From Candidatus Epilinea brevis (GTDB lineage Bacteria; Chloroflexota; Anaerolineae; Epilineales; Epilineaceae), in contig JADJUE010000001.1 of NCBI GenBank assembly GCA_016710785.1, forward strand, positions 496,001 to 560,000: a DNA stretch of 64,000 bases. Direction: 5' to 3'. The translations under genes and the position numbers were made by a program. Of this stretch, positions 15,877 through 26,048 are shown piece after piece. The notes under the pieces are model-generated. The model did not search any database. It was given only the letters and a program-made list of their open reading frames with translations, and was not told where the DNA came from. Each line of letters begins with the position of its first letter. Position 1 is the first letter of the stretch.

Positions 15877-16913
15877 TCGTCGTCCATGGCGATGTCATCG
15901 GCGAGTGCCTGCTCGATGGCCTCGATGCTGGGCAGGCTGGATTGCAGGTCGGCGGGCAGGGCCTCGACCAACTGGTACTCGGCCACCCCGATGGGCTTGC
16001 TGAGGTCGCGCAGAGCATACTCGGCCACCACCTTGTTGCGGCTCTTGCACAGGAGCAGGCCGATGGTGGGCGCGTCGTGCTCGGCCCTCATCTGCGCGTC
16101 AACCGCGGATAGGTAGAAGTTGAGTTGACCGGCATGTTCCGGCTTGAAGGCCCCGGCCTTCAGCTCGACCACGACGAAGCAGCGCAGCTTCAGGTGGTAG
16201 AAGAGCAGGTCGATGAAGAAGTCATCGCCGCCGACCTCGAGATGCACCTGCCGGCCGACGAAGGCGAAGCCGGCGCCGAGTTCCAGCAGGAAGCGGGTGA
16301 TATGCTGGATGATGGCGTCTTCCAGCGCCCGTTCTTGGGCTTCTTCGCCGAGGCCGAGGAAGTCGAGCCGGTAGGGGTCCTTGAGCGATTCCCGCGCGAG
16401 GTCCGACATCGGCGCAGGCAAGCGCTGGGAGAAGTTGGTGACGGCTTGCCCGCTGCGCTCGCGCAGACGGGTTTCGATCTGGATCACCAGCACGTTGCGC
16501 GACCAGCCGTGCTCGATGGCCTTGGCGGCATACCAGCGACGTTCCTCGGTATTGTTCAGCTTGTCCAGCAATGCGAGCTGGTGGTACCAAGGCAATTGTG
16601 CAAGCACCCCTTGCACAAAGTCCATCTCCGGCCAGGCTTCGGCGAAGGCACGCATGTACTTGAGGTTGCGCGGCGAGAAACCCTTCATGTCCGGGAAGGC
16701 ACTGCGCAGATCCTGCGCCAACCGCTCGATCACCTTTGCGCCCCAGCCCTCCATCCCCTGCCGGGCGAGGATGTCGCGGCCGATCTGCCAGTAGAGCAGC
16801 ACCAGCTCGCGGTTGACGGCCAGCGTCGCTTGCTGCTGGGCAGCGTGGATGCGGGCCTTCAGCTCGGCCAGCCAGGCGGCGTAGTCGGCGGGAAGGGGGA
16901 CGATGTCAGGCAT
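15873..16913 (-). CDS. YhcG/DUF1016-family PD-(D/E)xK nuclease
   Basis: A 346-residue two-domain protein. The amino-terminal DUF1016 region has LLYWQIGRDI, FSPRNLKYMRAFAEAWP and WYHQLALLDK. The carboxy-terminal PDDEXK nuclease domain has GGDDFFIDLLFYH and RCFVVVELKAG, giving the D...ExK catalytic set. Family members are often found inside type I restriction loci and other defence islands; their exact role is not settled. It lies between hsdS and hsdR, overlapping hsdR by ATGA. Its 5' end overlaps a short open frame that copies the start of hsdR (see 16906-17088), a sign that it was inserted into an hsdS-hsdR operon. Confidence 0.9.
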   Translation of the reverse strand: MPDIVPLPADYAAWLAELKARIHAAQQQATLAVNRELVLLYWQIGRDILARQGMEGWGAKVIERLAQDLRSAFPDMKGFSPRNLKYMRAFAEAWPEMDFVQGVLAQLPWYHQLALLDKLNNTEERRWYAAKAIEHGWSRNVLVIQIETRLRERSGQAVTNFSQRLPAPMSDLARESLKDPYRLDFLGLGEEAQERALEDAIIQHITRFLLELGAGFAFVGRQVHLEVGGDDFFIDLLFYHLKLRCFVVVELKAGAFKPEHAGQLNFYLSAVDAQMRAEHDAPTIGLLLCKSRNKVVAEYALRDLSKPIGVAEYQLVEALPADLQSSLPSIEAIEQALADDIAMDDE

Positions 16914-17088
16914 GCGTCAGGGGCTCCCGATCAAGCTGGTCATCGGTGAAGGCGTGGGTGGTCATGGTTGCTCGCGCGGCGTCATTGCCGATGTATTGCC
17001 GATAAAGTGCCGATAACTCTCCGCCACCGCGAGCGATGGCGGGGGTGAGCGTGTAGTGGGGCTGCCAGATGGGCGGTGGCGTGGTCAT
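16906..17088 (-). pseudogene. remnant between hsdS and yhcG with a duplicated hsdR start
   Basis: A 60-residue open frame. Its end, MTTHAFTDDQLDREP, is a close copy of the first residues of HsdR (MTAHPYTEDQLVEQP). Its beginning, IWQPHYTLTPAIARGG, resembles the amino end of Fic-type proteins. It has no room for a folded domain. I read it as the scar of a rearrangement that put yhcG in front of hsdR; the Fic likeness is tentative. Confidence 0.5.
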
Positions 17089-17091
17089 TGA

Positions 17092-18310
<1,219 letters not shown>

Positions 18311-18314
<4 letters not shown>

Positions 18315-19930
18315 TCGCTCAGAATCCCCGCCACATTCGCGGCGATCGTCTGCTCCAGCCCCCTTGCCTGCACGTTCAGCGCTTCCAGCTCCTCGTTCAG
18401 CGCTTCGAGCTGCGCCTTGAAGTCCTCGTCGCTCACCGCCTCGCCTGGCGCGACGCCCACGTAGCGTCCGGGATTCAAGGACCAGCCCTGCGCCTCGATT
18501 TCCTGGAGCGCGGCGACGCGGCAGAGACCGGGCACGTCGGCGTAATGGAGCGTCTTGCCGAAGACTTCCAGAAGCTTGGCATGGGTCTCGCTGCCGCCGA
18601 CCGTGAGGTCGAGGCCTTCGCCGCGGTAGAGGCGCACGACGTTGGCGAGGAAGCCGATCTGCGCCGCCGTCCATTCGCGGTGGGCGCGGTCCACCTGCCG
18701 GTAGACGTGGCGGGCGTCGATGAAGAGCACGGTGTCGGCGCGCGGCGTCTGCGCCTTTCCTTTGTCCAGGAACCACAGCGTACAGGGCAGCGTCACCGTG
18801 TAGAACATGTTGGGGCCGACGGCGACCATCACATCCACCGCACGGCTCTCGATCAGCTTCTGCCGGATCTCCTGCTCCGAGGAGCGGGCGTCGGAGGCCG
18901 AGTTGGCCATGACGAAGCCCGCGCGGCCCTTGGCATTAAGCGCCGAGTGGAAGAGCTGGATCCAGAGGTAGTTGGCGTTGTCCGTGCGCGGCAGGCCGAA
19001 GGCGTAGCGGCGGCCGGGGCCGACCATGTCCTTCAGCCGCTCCTTGTCCACCGCGTTGACGTTGAACGGCGGGTTGGCGAGCACGAAGTCGAACTGGCCC
19101 GTGGCGTTATGCGGGTCGTCGTAGTAGCTGTTGACGTTGCCGCCATGGCGAATGTCGCCCTCCAGCCCGTGCACCGCCAGGTTGAGGCGGCACAGGCGGC
19201 CGGTCTCGTCCGTCTTCTCCACGCCGCAGATGGCCAGCTCGGCGGCCGGGTTCCGCTGATGCTCGGCCACGAAGCGCGCCGACTGCACGAACATGCCGCC
19301 GGAGCCGCAGGCCGGGTCCAGGATGCGGCCGTGGAAGGGCTCGATGATCTCCGCCAGCAGCCTGACGATGCTCGGCGGCGTGTAGAACTCGCCGCCCTTC
19401 TGGCCCTCCGTGCGGGCAAACTCCCCCAGGAAGTACTCGTAGATGCGCCCGAAGGCGTCGAAGTCCACTGAGGCCGGGATCTCGGAGACCTTCTTGAGCA
19501 ACTCCTTCAGCAGCGTGCCCGTGAACAGGTTGTAGGTCTTGGGCAGCACGCCGGCCAGCTGCGAGTTGTCCTTCTCGATCTCGCGCATCGCAGCATTGAT
19601 CTTGGCCCCGATGTCGGCCGCCTCGGGCAGCGTCAGCAAGTAGTCGTAGCGTGCCTCGGGAGCGAGGTAGAGTGTCCTTGCGGCATGGTAAGCCGCAGGT
19701 TCATCGACTCGGCTGCCGCGCCTCAAGGATCCACCGGCGTCTTCGAGCTTGGTGCGCTGGATGGCAAAACGCAGCTCGGCGAAGCGCAGGAAGATGAGGC
19801 CCAGGAGTGGACCGGAGTACTCCTGCGCCTTGAGCCCCGAGTTGGCGCGGAACTGGTCGGCCGTGTCCCACAGGCGCCGTTCGAGGGTGGCTGTGGCGGT
19901 GTCTTTCTCGGGGGTGGCGATCCAGCGCAA
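18311..19930 (-). CDS. hsdM: type I restriction-modification DNA methyltransferase subunit
   Basis: A 539-residue N6-adenine methylase. The amino-terminal helical domain has LWDTADQFRANSG and YSGPLLGLIFLRF. SAM-binding motif I is DPACGSGG (205-212) and catalytic NPPF is at 286-289. The carboxy end has a helical region that binds HsdS. A TTG start at 19930 is preceded by CAGGAG at good spacing; no nearby ATG fits. It overlaps hsdS by ATGA. With HsdS and HsdR it would protect or cut DNA according to methylation. All key residues are present. Confidence 0.93.
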
Positions 19931-20039
19931 GAAGGGGCTCCTGGATGTTGGGGGCTAGCTAGCGTCGATGCTCAGGGACGCGCCGCAACCGGCGCGCCCC
20001 ACTGGAGCGAAATGCCACACAGTGAGGGCACTCCTTGAA

Positions 20040-21944
20040 TCATGCTCGCATTACCATCTCCGCCTCGACTGCATCCGCGTCGGCTTCAACATCGATACCT
20101 TCCTCCTGCTCTGCGCCCACATAAGCGCTCCTGCCGATGGCCTGCTCAATCAGGCCCAGCAATTGCTTCTGCCTGTCTGCAAGAAAGACGTCGAACTCAT
20201 CACAGCGCAAGAGGTCGGGGGCGATCAGGTGCGAACGAAGATAGGCATACAGCCGTTCCCGCTCGATGGCCGGTGTCTGCCTATCTCCCTCTTCCAGTTT
20301 CGCCAGATACTCGGAGGGGGCCACGCCCCCGATGATCCGATTGGTGCGAAACGACAACGGTGTCTTGTTGATGATTGAATCATACACGGCAGGCTTGATG
20401 CCCTGCTTCTTGCACCAGTCTTGCGGAAATATGTGGTGGATGTCCACGTTCTCACCAAAGAACACAGTATGGTCGAACTTCTGGCCAGAGCGAAAGTCCT
20501 GTGCACCTTCCTTCATCAGGAGCGCATTCACGCCCTTGTAGGCGGCGGACAGCCGCATTCGCATGGTCTTGAGGCGGTCAGCGCGAAATAACGTCTCGCT
20601 CACCGTAGTCGGCTCCGGACCGCCCTTCAGCCAGACCGGAACTTCCATGAAGTCTTTGGCAATCCGCGTTTCCACCGCTGAACCATACAGCTCGCCAAAC
20701 ACTCCGTTCCAGTACCAGCGCACCAGCTTGGCGCGATTGGCCTCGTGTTCCCAAGCGTCGCCGATGTCGGCGATGATTGCGGCCAACGGCACGATCTGCG
20801 ATTGGTAGGGTAGATCAAAAATACGGTAGATGTGCAGCATGTGCAGAAACTTCGCTGCTTGTACAAAGCCATGCTCGACCTGCTTCTCGAACTGCTTGTA
20901 GCCAGCAAGCGGCAAATTCAATAGGGCCTGCCGGTTACCAGTAACGGCGGGCAGTTCCTTGCCTTGCTTGCCGACGCGTTCCGCCTCGCGGCGGCGTTCC
21001 CGTGTATAGAACAGCGAGATGGCCTGCAGAAAATCGGTATTGCTCACGTTGGCAATGATGCCCGCCTCGGAATCTGCGGGTCGCAGTGTATCTACGAAGC
21101 GCCGATGCCGTCCCCTTTGCGTCTCGTCGCCATACCAGTCCTTACGTAGCTCATGGCCGTCGGCAGCATACATCGCCGTGACGAGCTCAAAAGCATCCAG
21201 CGGCTTGCCACCGGTATTGACTTTCTCGAACACCACGCAGACTGCTTCCTTGGATGTGGAGCGGTCCAGCGAGATCACCGGCACCCGATAATACTTGAAG
21301 TTCTCCAGTACTTCGCGCTTGAACTTACGAAATGTATCACGCACAGATTGGTTGGCATCGCCCCCCCAGTATTGGTCGAAGCCATCTTGCCAATGATCCC
21401 AATCAAACACTCGCGTCACTGGGTACATCAGCTCTGCATGTTCCCGCTCTGGCGTGGACAGATCCATCTCTACCTCGCGCCCGAAGTCGGTGCGAACTAC
21501 CCGATCCTCCGGCACCCCCACGATCGCCTCTTCTCGGTCGATGCTTGAGTCCAGTGCTTTGCGAATGTCGATGTAGAACCAGCGCTTCACCTTCTTGTTC
21601 TTCGGCGTCACAGTCTCAATCACTTTGCCGCGCAACGTCACCTGATACATGGAAGTCATGCGCTGCTGACCATCCAGCAAGAGCGAATTCGGCACAACTT
21701 GCTTCGCATCTATGGGCGCACCCTCCACTGGTCGGGGCTTGAAGTTCACCTCACCGCCAGCATCCAGCGTCATCAATGCGCCGACTGGAAAGGCACGGGA
21801 AATGGAAGCGATCAGGCTCTTGATACGCTCCTCGTCCCACACCCAACTCCGTTGGAAGTCGGGCAGTTGCAGCACGCCACGGTGACAGTCCTCCAACATC
21901 TTGTCGAGGTCGTAGGGATTCGTTTGGAAGGTCGATCCGGCCAT
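20040..21944 (-). CDS. DUF262 protein with C-terminal HNH-type motif (GmrSD-like)
   Basis: A 634-residue protein. The amino-terminal DUF262 domain has LQLPDFQRSWVWDEERIKSL and the DGQQR nucleotide-handling motif at 91-95. Near residue 500 is VDIHHIFPQDW, an HNH/DUF1524-type nuclease motif, with NKTPLSFRTNRIIGG following. The arrangement is that of GmrSD and related single-chain type IV-like restriction or anti-phage proteins, where DUF262 hydrolyses nucleotide and the HNH part cuts DNA. It has AAAGGA upstream of ATG. The gap to hsdM is 109 bp, so it is likely in the same transcript. Target (for example modified DNA) cannot be told from sequence. Confidence 0.85.
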   Translation of the reverse strand: MAGSTFQTNPYDLDKMLEDCHRGVLQLPDFQRSWVWDEERIKSLIASISRAFPVGALMTLDAGGEVNFKPRPVEGAPIDAKQVVPNSLLLDGQQRMTSMYQVTLRGKVIETVTPKNKKVKRWFYIDIRKALDSSIDREEAIVGVPEDRVVRTDFGREVEMDLSTPEREHAELMYPVTRVFDWDHWQDGFDQYWGGDANQSVRDTFRKFKREVLENFKYYRVPVISLDRSTSKEAVCVVFEKVNTGGKPLDAFELVTAMYAADGHELRKDWYGDETQRGRHRRFVDTLRPADSEAGIIANVSNTDFLQAISLFYTRERRREAERVGKQGKELPAVTGNRQALLNLPLAGYKQFEKQVEHGFVQAAKFLHMLHIYRIFDLPYQSQIVPLAAIIADIGDAWEHEANRAKLVRWYWNGVFGELYGSAVETRIAKDFMEVPVWLKGGPEPTTVSETLFRADRLKTMRMRLSAAYKGVNALLMKEGAQDFRSGQKFDHTVFFGENVDIHHIFPQDWCKKQGIKPAVYDSIINKTPLSFRTNRIIGGVAPSEYLAKLEEGDRQTPAIERERLYAYLRSHLIAPDLLRCDEFDVFLADRQKQLLGLIEQAIGRSAYVGAEQEEGIDVEADADAVEAEMVMRA

Positions 21945-22056
21945 TGACTAGTTTCCTTTATGTTCTCTCGGCTTCTATCGTGGTGATGTCTAGCGGAGCC
22001 AAGTTCAGCGGCGAGCGAAGCGAGTCCGCTGAAATGCGTGGGTAGGCGGCCGGGCG

Positions 22057-22587
22057 TTAGCCTAGTTTACGAAGGTGGGCTTTGACATGATCAAGAAGGT
22101 CAAAGACGTCACCCGTGCTCATATACTCAAAGAGAACCGCTTGACCATGCAGGGCAGGTGTCATGTTGAATGCCCGAAACCGAGCTGGTCGCTTCGGTTC
22201 GCCACTCTTGAAGTGGAACCGATTGCCGTGGCTAATGCCATTTCGGAGGTGGCGAAAGAACTCTAGCTCAGGGGACTTGTCGAAGTAGCTGCGTAGGCTT
22301 AGCTCATGTCCTATCCACGAGATGCCAGTCATAAGTTGGGTGCCGAGGAAGTTTAGGTTGAAGACATCGCTACCTCGAACTGAACGGATGGCATCCCAGA
22401 ACTTCAGACCCTCGTAGTAGGTGTTGTCCTGTCGACCAAGTCGAACGGTCGAGCCTTCGTCGCACCCCTTGGCAACTAGTAGGCGAAAAAGTTCGTCGTC
22501 GTTAAGCAGAATCAGGGTTGTGGAGACCGCAACGTAGTTGTCTTGGAGTTGATCAACCAGATCGGCAATCTCATTGGCGTGGTACAT
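22057..22587 (-). CDS. HEPN-like protein
   Basis: A 176-residue helical protein with FFRHLRNGISHGNRF, in which RNGISH gives the R-x4-H motif of HEPN ribonuclease-type domains. It lies in the defence cluster between another R-x4-H protein (DUF3644) and the DUF262 gene. HEPN proteins in such islands often cleave RNA on infection or act as toxin-like effectors. No cognate antitoxin is evident. Family assignment rests on this motif and on helical content. Confidence 0.6.
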   Translation of the reverse strand: MYHANEIADLVDQLQDNYVAVSTTLILLNDDELFRLLVAKGCDEGSTVRLGRQDNTYYEGLKFWDAIRSVRGSDVFNLNFLGTQLMTGISWIGHELSLRSYFDKSPELEFFRHLRNGISHGNRFHFKSGEPKRPARFRAFNMTPALHGQAVLFEYMSTGDVFDLLDHVKAHLRKLG

Positions 22588-22648
22588 TTCGAGACCTTTT
22601 CTGGCGACCGCCCAACATTTGAGCTGAGCGAAGGACTAGGCATCTGCT

Positions 22649-23632
22649 TCAGGCCTTCACGTAGTGTCGGTCGAATTCGGCCAAGATGTTCGGGTTGTAG
22701 AAGTCTTTTCGTTGACTCTTCGGGTTGCCCGGGTCCAAGAACCGAGACTTAGCGAATCGTTCGTCGGAGAGCATTGGCTTTCGAATGGCGTGGAAGCGGC
22801 TATCCCGCTTGAAGTTTCGGTACCGCAAGGCAAGTCGTCGGCACAGTTCGCGATAGTCCCACGGATACTTATCGCGGATGTCCTGCTCTGACAGTTGTAC
22901 CTTGACGGCAGCCGCATCTTGGGAGATTTGCACCTTAGACGATGTGGCGAGGCTGGACTTTTCAAACTTGACCTGGACGCGGATGGCTATATCGAATTGG
23001 CTATCTGCATCGATGTCAGCTTCAGCTAAGCACTGAAGGTGCCTTATCAGCCGACTCTCATCTGGAGACACGACAACGGACTCGGCATCGCCAGTTGCCG
23101 CGATGAAAGAGAGGGGGAGCACGAGGTGAAGTGCGGCCGACAGGTCGCGGGAGAACCAGCTCTTCAATAGATGGACGAAGTTCTTGATCGATGCTGCAGC
23201 GAGCTCCTGTGCCTGCTTGGCCAATACAGGACTGGCAGTCATATAGTGAACCGAGTTATCTCGAATTGCCGTCAGGGCGCTCAGGTTCGCCTTGACCTCG
23301 ATAGGGACTTTGGCGGGGGCCTTCTCGAGTGTCGTGATACAAGCCCCAAGCGGGATGGTATGTGGATTCCCCGTACGATTCCGCTTCATGTAGAGCTTCT
23401 TTGTCGGTTTGCCCGACTTACTCTTGCGTGGTTCGTAAACTCGAAGACTGCGAATGTCGTTTCCAGCATCCTTGAGAATCTTCGCCTTGAGAAGTAACTC
23501 CCACGCATTCAGCGCAAGGATGGCAAAGGTTTCCTCGCGATAGGCGAACGAGGGCTTGTTGTAGACCTCGACTGCTGCGGTGATGGCGGCAGAGGCCTTT
23601 TCAACGAATCGTAGATGGGCAGGCGGCCTCAT
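22649..23632 (-). CDS. DUF3644-family protein (HEPN-like)
   Basis: A 327-residue protein with YREETFAILALNAWELLLKA near the amino end and AIRDNSVHY, whose RDNSVH fits R-x4-H, the HEPN catalytic motif. The region around IRDNSVHYM and the C-terminal YPWDYRELCRRLALRYRNF agree with DUF3644, a family that recurs beside restriction systems. It is the first gene of the minus-strand defence cluster, so a promoter should lie in 23633-24075. It may be a partner of the adjacent smaller HEPN protein. Confidence 0.75.
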   Translation of the reverse strand: MRPPAHLRFVEKASAAITAAVEVYNKPSFAYREETFAILALNAWELLLKAKILKDAGNDIRSLRVYEPRKSKSGKPTKKLYMKRNRTGNPHTIPLGACITTLEKAPAKVPIEVKANLSALTAIRDNSVHYMTASPVLAKQAQELAAASIKNFVHLLKSWFSRDLSAALHLVLPLSFIAATGDAESVVVSPDESRLIRHLQCLAEADIDADSQFDIAIRVQVKFEKSSLATSSKVQISQDAAAVKVQLSEQDIRDKYPWDYRELCRRLALRYRNFKRDSRFHAIRKPMLSDERFAKSRFLDPGNPKSQRKDFYNPNILAEFDRHYVKA

Positions 23633-24075
23633 TCAGCTGCCTAACTACTCACTATGCCAACGGGTATCGGCATAACCGCCATCAGCAAGGGCATATACAT
23701 CCACTCATACCCCATGTTCATCTCTCAAAGCAGTGAAGTGCCACCTGACTCACCGGCACACGCACGACGATTACACGACCTGCCACCGAACTCCCCATAG
23801 CCCCAAGCTCGCTGCCCTCACTCAGGGCTATCCTGATCCCCACTATCATGGAGCAGATCTCAGGCTTGTCAAGTCGATTCCCTTGTACGGCTCAGCCTCT
23901 GTCATCGCGTCGCCCCAAGTGCCTCGGATCTCAGTCCGCCAAGCATCACCGCTCACGAGGAAGCGGGCACCTTCCAGCAAGGGGGCAGTCGCCCGTTCTT
24001 GCAGCGGCACGGTCTCGCTGTGATATCCTGGCGGGAGCCGCGCATCACCCTGCACCGCCCGAAGGAGCCCCCTAC
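23633..24075. other. divergent intergenic region
   Basis: It separates the defence cluster (minus) from the Asp-box gene (plus) and must hold promoters for both. I see an imperfect inverted repeat TATGCC / GGCATA at 23653-23674, but no convincing -35/-10 pair. Its GC content is visibly lower than that of the flanking plus-strand gene. Confidence 0.35.
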
Positions 24076-25840
24076 CATGCGCTGGCCCCTCCTCCGTTGG
24101 CCAGCTTGCCTGGCCACCGCCATCGCAACCTCGATCGCGTTGCCGTTCGGTCCGCCCTCGGTGGCGCGGGACCTGGGCTCACCAGACGCAGCCACCTCCC
24201 TCGCCGCCCCAGCCGCCCACCCCGCCTCCCCCCACCAGGACCTCCGAACCACCCTCGGCACCCCCGAGCTGGTCATGGACTACGCCACCATGACCTGCCG
24301 CCGCGGCGGTGGCTTAGACCTGCCTGACGTCCAGGCGCATGCCCTGCGCCGACCCGACGGCAGCCTGCTGCTCGTCTCCGGCAACGCCACCATCAACTTC
24401 AGCATGGCCGGTCCCGACTTCGACCACCTTACGCGGGACTGCGCGCCCCTGCTCGTCTCGGGCGACAGCCCCGTGGCCAGCTCCTTCGACAACCAGGAAT
24501 GGCTGCTGTCCGTATTCCGCGAAGGCGACATCGTCCATGGCCTCGTCCACAACGAGTACCACGATCCCGCGGCCGCCAACTGCCGGCCGGGCGTGACCGA
24601 CCCCAGCAACCCCTGCTGGTACAACGCCATCACCTACGCCCGCTCCACCGACGGCGGCCACAGCTTCAGCCAGGCGCCGGCGCCCGACCACGTGGTGGCA
24701 GCACTACCCTATCCCTGGGACCCCACCGCCACCCGCCGCGGCGCCCCGCCGCCCCACGGCTACTTCACCCCCAGCAACATCGTCCGCGGTCCCGACCAGG
24801 CCTATTACAGCCTGTTCATGGCCATCTCCGACCGCGCCACCTCCGCTCAGGGCCAATGCCTCATGCGCAGCGACAACCTCTCCGACCCCGCCGGCTGGCG
24901 GGCCTGGGATGGCGCCGGCTTCAACCTGCCCATGCCCAGCCCCTACGATGCCGCCGGCAATCCCGCGCCCACCGGTCGCCCCGCCTGCACCCCCGTGTCG
25001 CCCGGGGTCATCGGCGGCATGGGCGGCAGCCTCACCTACAACAGCATGCTGCAACAGTACCTGCTCGTGGGCAGCGGCGTCTTCGACCAAGCCGGCGCCC
25101 AGGTCTGCGGCACCGGGTTCAGCCTGTCCAGCGACCTCGTCACCTGGTCAACGCCGCGCCTGCTGATGCCCGGCAAGCTGCCCTATCCCCCCTGCACCGA
25201 CGGTTCGCCCGACGGCTCCCTCATCTACCCCTCGCTGATCGACCACGCCGATACCGACGTCAACTTCCAGAACACCGGCGCCACGCCGCACCTGTACTTC
25301 GTGCGCTGGAACCAGGGCCTGGACCGCGACCTCCTGCGCGTGCCCGTGACCTTCAGCCTGGCCGAGCCCGGTGACCCCACCGGCACGCCGGCGCCCTCAG
25401 CCACCCCGACCGCGCCCACACGCCGCAGCCCCACGCCGACCTCCGGCCGGCCCATCCGCATGACGCCCACGCCGACCGCGACGCGCCCATCCCCGCCGGC
25501 ACTGCTCCTGCCCTGGCTGGCCCGCGGCGCAGCCACCGCCCATGCCGTCGCCGACCGGCGGTCAGGCCGCGTCGGCGGCCTTCACCGATCGTCCCCTTCC
25601 CCCTGGATAGCGCCCCGCTCCAGCCGCGAAGCGAGCTTGGCCACGTTGGCCTCCGCGATCTCCGAGAGCGACAGGTCCAGCTCCGTCGCGATCTGCGTCA
25701 GGTACCACAGCACGTCGCCCAACTCCTGCTTGAGCGCCTCACGGTCCGCGTCGGAGACGACCCCGCCCTTGTCGCGGAAGATCTTCTTGACCTTGCCCGC
25801 CACCTCGCCGGCCTCGTTGGTCAGGCCCAGGGTGGGATAG
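24076..25840 (+). CDS. secreted Asp-box (BNR, sialidase-fold-like) protein
   Basis: GAAGGAG lies 8 bases before ATG 24076. A signal peptide is likely (MRWPLLRWPACLATAIATS). The body has the Asp-box ARSTDGGHSFSQ and repeated beta-propeller-like stretches, such as NQEWLLSVFREGD and YSLFMAISDRA, typical of five-to-seven-bladed sialidase-like folds. No sialidase catalytic set can be assigned. A Thr/Pro linker (TPTPTATRPSPP) precedes ALLLPWLARG, the tail motif of this genome. Reading does not stop there: ~100 further residues run antisense over the mazG gene with poor composition. The original stop was therefore probably lost, or a frameshift lies near 25,530. It is exported; the substrate is unknown. 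Confidence 0.65.
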
Positions 25841-25911
25841 ACGATGGGATGATCGGTGTGGATGAGGCTCCAGGTGCGGCGCGATTCGCGCTGGTAGCGG
25901 TCGAAGTCCAT
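25582..25911 (-). CDS. MazG-like nucleotide pyrophosphohydrolase
   Basis: A 109-residue all-alpha protein with NEAGEVAGKVKKIF and KQELGDVLWYLTQIA. Together these are the EExxE/ExxD-type metal-binding helices of the MazG/dUTPase-like superfamily. Such proteins hydrolyse nucleoside triphosphates to monophosphates and clean the nucleotide pool. ATG 25911 is chosen because AAAGGA precedes it. It is convergent with, and overlapped by, the extended end of the upstream Asp-box gene. Confidence 0.85.
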   Translation of the reverse strand: MDFDRYQRESRRTWSLIHTDHPIVYPTLGLTNEAGEVAGKVKKIFRDKGGVVSDADREALKQELGDVLWYLTQIATELDLSLSEIAEANVAKLASRLERGAIQGEGDDR

Positions 25912-26048
25912 GACGCGGTCCTTTCTCAATTCCATGACGCGATCGCTGCTGATGAAATGCGCCGCGCTCCGCCCGCAGTTTCATGGCTTGGCGGGTGTGT
26001 TTGCGGCACATGCGCGACTATACATCCACGGGGCCCAGGCTGCGCGCC

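Noticed and set aside
12301..16116. Long open frames on the plus strand opposite hsdR and yhcG
   Set aside because: Antisense frames typical of GC-rich genes. Composition is odd (Val/Gly/Leu/Arg-rich), no domain is seen, and the minus strand carries complete conserved proteins.
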